A DNA stretch of 64,000 nucleotides from Polaribacter sp. MED152. Its GTDB lineage: Bacteria; Bacteroidota; Bacteroidia; Flavobacteriales; Flavobacteriaceae. The DNA is taken from positions 2,614,501 through 2,678,500 of the forward strand of contig NC_020830.1 of assembly GCF_000152945.2 (NCBI RefSeq), given 5' to 3'. The notes beneath the pieces are model-generated. The model was not told the origin of the DNA, did no database searches, and was given only the letters and a program-made list of their open reading frames with translations. Made by a program: the position numbers and the translations under genes. How positions within the stretch are numbered: the first letter of the stretch is position 1; each line of letters opens with the position of its first letter. Positions 61,285 through 64,000 of this stretch are shown piece after piece.

Positions 61285-62403
61285 TTATAAAGTATCAAAT
61301 ACTTCAGAAATTCTTTTGGTAATATCTTCTATAGAACCTACACCATTAATTCCATAGTATTTATTTTGAGCCTCAAAATAATCCTTTAGAATTGCAGTTT
61401 TGGTGTTGTATTCGTTAAAACGATTTCTAATTTTTGCTTCGTCTGTATCATCTGTTCTACCACTAGTTTTACCTCTTTCTAATAAACGAGTAACTAAAAC
61501 ATCTTCTGGTACTTCTAAAGCTATCATAGCATTTATTTGTTCGCCTTTATCACCTAAAAAGGTATCTAAGGCATCTGCTTGAGATTGTGTTCTTGGAAAA
61601 CCGTCAAAGATAAAACCATTCGCATCTGGATTTTTCTCAACTTCTGCTTTTAGCATATTTATGGTTACTTCATCAGGTACTAAATCACCTTCATCCATAT
61701 ATTTTTTTGCTAGTAAGCCTAATTCAGTTTGATTTTTGATGTTAAATCGAAAAACGTCTCCAGTAGAAATATGCACCAATTGATACATTTCTTTTAAAAA
61801 GTTTGCTTGTGTTCCTTTTCCTGCTCCTGGAGGGCCAAATAATACGATGTTTTTCATTTTAGGTGCTATTGATAATTGATATATTTCTGGATAATTTCTT
61901 CCTAAACCATTGTAGTCTAAACCATAACCTACAATAAATTTATCTTCGATGCTTTTACCAATATAATCTATTGGTAACTCTTTTCTAAACACATCTGGTT
62001 TAAAAAATAATGATACAATTTTTAATTGTTTTACATTCTGATTTCTAAATATATTATAAATTTCTTGAAGTGTGTTTCCTGTATCTATAATATCTTCTAG
62101 AATAATTACTGTTCTATTGGTTAAATCTTCATTAATACCTACTAATTCTTTAACGTTCTCAGTAGATGAGGTGCCTTCATAAGAGGCTAATTTTACAAAA
62201 GATACTTCACAATCTCCATCAAACTCTCTAATAAAGTCTGCTGCAAATAGAAAGCAGCCATTTAAAATACCCACGAAGATTGGTATTTCATCTTTAGGTA
62301 AATCTGCTTTTACTTGCTGTGCTAAATGTTTTACAATTGCATTAATTTCTGCCCTGGAAATAAAAGGCTTAAAATATAAATCATGAAGTTTTAAAATGCT
62401 CAT
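61285..62403 (-). CDS. Fused hypoxanthine phosphoribosyltransferase-adenylate kinase
   Basis: A 372-aa fusion. Residues 1-178 are a hypoxanthine phosphoribosyltransferase with the PRPP loop VIILEDIIDTGNTL (about 99-112). From residue 183 (MKNIVLFGPPGAGKGTQANFL, P-loop at 190-197) runs a complete adenylate kinase with LVPDEVT, a GFIFDGFPRTQSQADALD segment, LLERGKTSGRTDDT and a short LID. The HPRT half salvages hypoxanthine to IMP and the kinase half balances AMP, ADP and ATP. No stop or frameshift is seen at the joint, so the fusion looks genuine. Internal initiation at residue 183 is conceivable. Confidence 0.92.
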   Translation of the reverse strand: MSILKLHDLYFKPFISRAEINAIVKHLAQQVKADLPKDEIPIFVGILNGCFLFAADFIREFDGDCEVSFVKLASYEGTSSTENVKELVGINEDLTNRTVIILEDIIDTGNTLQEIYNIFRNQNVKQLKIVSLFFKPDVFRKELPIDYIGKSIEDKFIVGYGLDYNGLGRNYPEIYQLSIAPKMKNIVLFGPPGAGKGTQANFLKEMYQLVHISTGDVFRFNIKNQTELGLLAKKYMDEGDLVPDEVTINMLKAEVEKNPDANGFIFDGFPRTQSQADALDTFLGDKGEQINAMIALEVPEDVLVTRLLERGKTSGRTDDTDEAKIRNRFNEYNTKTAILKDYFEAQNKYYGINGVGSIEDITKRISEVFDTL

Positions 62404-62436
62404 AAAGATGCAAATATAAGGGCTGTAAATGGAATG

Positions 62437-62474
62437 AAAAAACCGTTTTGATTTTAGTTCAAAACGGTTTTTTT
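62437..62474 (-). terminator. Terminator after secDF
   Basis: A 13-bp stem, AAAACCGTTTTGA with TCAAAACGGTTTT, around TTTTAGT, with A/T runs on both sides. On the minus strand it terminates secDF just before hpt-adk. Confidence 0.8.
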
Positions 62475-62490
62475 ATATTTAAAAATAAAA

Positions 62491-64000
62491 TTATTTTTTC
62501 TTTAACTCTTTCTTAGAAGAATCATACATAATTGGTGTTGCCACAAATAATGATGAGTATGTACCTACTACAACACCCACAATTAAAGCAAACATAAATC
62601 CTTTAATAGAATCTCCACCAAATAAGAAGATAGCTAACATTACTAATAATGTTGTTAAAGATGTGTTTATTGTTCTACCCAAGGTTGAACTTAAGGCAGA
62701 ATCTACAACTTTACTGTATTTCCAATTTGGATAAGAACCAGCAAACTCTCTAATTCTATCGAAGATAACCACTGTATCATTTAAGGAGTAACCTACCACT
62801 GTAAGTATAGCTGCTATAAATGATTGGCCTATTTCCATATCGAAAGGCATAAAACTGTAAGTAATAGAGAATACACCTAATACAATTAATACATCATGAA
62901 AAACAGCAATTACTGCACCTAATGAGAACGATACTTTTCTAAAACGTAGTAAGATGTATAAGAAAACTACAATTAATGAACCAAATACTGCATATAAAGC
63001 AGATGTTTTAATATCATCAGCAATTGTAGGTTCTACTTTCATAAAACTCATAACACCTGCACCTTGCTTTTCAAAACCAGGCTTAAAGTTTTCGTAAGTA
63101 GTATCACCTAAATAAGGTTTTAAACCTGTAAATAAAGTATTTTGTACTTCTTCATCTACTTCTGTACCTTCTTCTTCAATCTTGTAAACAGTTGTAATTT
63201 TTAATTGATTTGCTTGTCCGTAAGTTTTTACCTCAGGAGCAGAACCAAAGGCATCTTTTAAAGTACCTGCTACTTCTGTAGCATTCATATCTTGATCAAA
63301 ACGTACAACATAAGATCTTCCTCCTTTAAAATCTACACCTTGTTTTAAACCAATAGAGAATATAGAAATTAAACCACCAATAATAATTGTACCAGAAATA
63401 ATGTAAGCAATCTTACGTTTCTTTAAGAATTCTACATTAATGTTTTGGAACCATCCTTTAGAAAAAGAGGTGTTAAAGGTAAGGTTAGATCCTTTATTTA
63501 CTGAACTATCAATTAATAAACGCGTAATAAATACGGCCGTAAATAATGAAGTTGCAATACCAATCATTAAGGTTAAGGCAAAACCTTTAATTGGTCCTGT
63601 ACCAAAAACATAAAGAATTATACCTGTTAATAATGTTGTAATGTTTGCATCTATAATTGCAGATAAAGCTCCTTTAATAGAGAAACCTTCTTCTACAGAT
63701 TGTTTTAAACCTTTTTTCTTGAATAGGCCTTCTTTAATTCTTTCAAAAATAATTACGTTGGCATCTACAGACATACCTATTGTTAAGATAATACCAGCAA
63801 TACCAGGTAAAGTTAACACTGCATTAAACGAAGCTAATACACCAAAGATGAATAAAATATTTACTATTAATGCAACATTAGCAAATGCACCTGCTTTACC
63901 ATAATATAAAATCATCCATAATAAAACTAAAATAATTGCTAAACCAAATGATAGGAAACTTGCATCAATTGCTTCTTGTCCTAAAGATGGCCCAACTACT
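62491..64000 (-). CDS. secDF: Protein translocase SecDF (C-terminal part; 5' end outside window)
   Basis: The frame is open to the last base, with in-frame codons before the first internal Met at 63915 encoding VVGPSLGQEAIDASFLSFG, so the gene continues beyond the window. Visible parts: the SecD transmembrane domain (GIILTIGMSVDANVIIFERIKEGL and then IIDANITTLLTGIILY), followed without a break by SecF (GVDFKGGRSYVVRF, then FIAAILTVVGYSLNDTVVIFDRIRE). The fused SecDF uses the proton or sodium motive force to assist Sec export. The first several hundred residues are missing because of the window edge. Confidence 0.95.
   Translation of the reverse strand, partial: VVGPSLGQEAIDASFLSFGLAIILVLLWMILYYGKAGAFANVALIVNILFIFGVLASFNAVLTLPGIAGIILTIGMSVDANVIIFERIKEGLFKKKGLKQSVEEGFSIKGALSAIIDANITTLLTGIILYVFGTGPIKGFALTLMIGIATSLFTAVFITRLLIDSSVNKGSNLTFNTSFSKGWFQNINVEFLKKRKIAYIISGTIIIGGLISIFSIGLKQGVDFKGGRSYVVRFDQDMNATEVAGTLKDAFGSAPEVKTYGQANQLKITTVYKIEEEGTEVDEEVQNTLFTGLKPYLGDTTYENFKPGFEKQGAGVMSFMKVEPTIADDIKTSALYAVFGSLIVVFLYILLRFRKVSFSLGAVIAVFHDVLIVLGVFSITYSFMPFDMEIGQSFIAAILTVVGYSLNDTVVIFDRIREFAGSYPNWKYSKVVDSALSSTLGRTINTSLTTLLVMLAIFLFGGDSIKGFMFALIVGVVVGTYSSLFVATPIMYDSSKKELKKK

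Noticed and set aside
1..64000. tRNA, rRNA, CRISPR arrays, prophage or insertion sequences
   Set aside because: No cloverleaf with CCA end, no repeat-spacer pattern, no transposase or integrase, and no phage structural genes were seen. The holin-like gene at 21306 sits in a YtxH operon, not a phage.

Overview
The window is a stretch of an AT-rich chromosome from a marine member of the Flavobacteriaceae (Bacteroidota), most like Polaribacter or a close relative. The evidence is the gliding-motility ATPase GldA, GLPGLI-family secreted proteins beside a TonB-dependent receptor, BlaI/M56 pairs, a K+-dependent membrane pyrophosphatase, an alginate lyase, Bacteroidota-type TAnnTTTG -7 promoter boxes before many genes, and few recognisable Shine-Dalgarno sequences. 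No rRNA, tRNA, CRISPR array, prophage or insertion sequence was seen. Genus-level placement is inference.

Layout. 1-6 kb: two GLPGLI proteins, an outer-membrane receptor, a polytopic membrane protein of unknown family and gldA. 6-15 kb: DnaE polymerase with a fused N-terminal proofreading exonuclease, a PA2169-type helical-bundle protein, rpsP-rimM, a tRNA1(Val) methyltransferase whose conserved N-terminus implies an ATT start, and a saccharopine-dehydrogenase-like gene. 15-21 kb: PEP carboxykinase, then an Nramp-fold transporter lacking the usual metal ligands, tightly coupled to the 5-oxoprolinase genes pxpABC. 20.8-27.3 kb: a stress/envelope island with YtxH, a holin-like protein, a lipoprotein, an AraC-type regulator, hemerythrin, topoisomerase IB, a second PA2169-type protein, DUF1328 and an App1-type phosphatase. 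27.4-32.6 kb: membrane and soluble pyrophosphatases, pyruvate dehydrogenase E1 beta and a PL7 alginate lyase. 32.7-38.9 kb: etfBA, a bifunctional-nuclease-family protein, a nucleoside transporter, thyA and folA. 39-56.4 kb: housekeeping, repair and RNA-modification genes (tag, ilvE, mnmD, ruvC, hemW, corA, fau, ade, FUSC, phnA). 56.5-60.2 kb: a BlaI/BlaR-like operon with three operator-like dyads. 60.2-64 kb: obg, a fused hypoxanthine phosphoribosyltransferase-adenylate kinase, and the 3' part of secDF, cut by the window edge.

The most interesting signal is regulatory. Four promoters, and probably a fifth, share one 57-bp architecture: a TGAGTTAA-like box, a second copy exactly 21 bp downstream, and a TAnnTTTG -7 box beginning exactly 28 bp after the start of the second copy. 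They precede the YtxH operon, both PA2169-type genes, DUF1328 and probably hemerythrin-topoisomerase IB. This defines a candidate stress regulon. The 21-bp direct repeat suits an AraC-type dimer, and an AraC-family gene lies in the middle of the island. A LytTR-type regulator is an alternative.

Other points of note are the triple palindromes around the blaI promoter, the altered Nramp next to pxpABC, the ATT-start candidate, the Hpt-Adk fusion and a pair of unrecognised paralogous membrane proteins.
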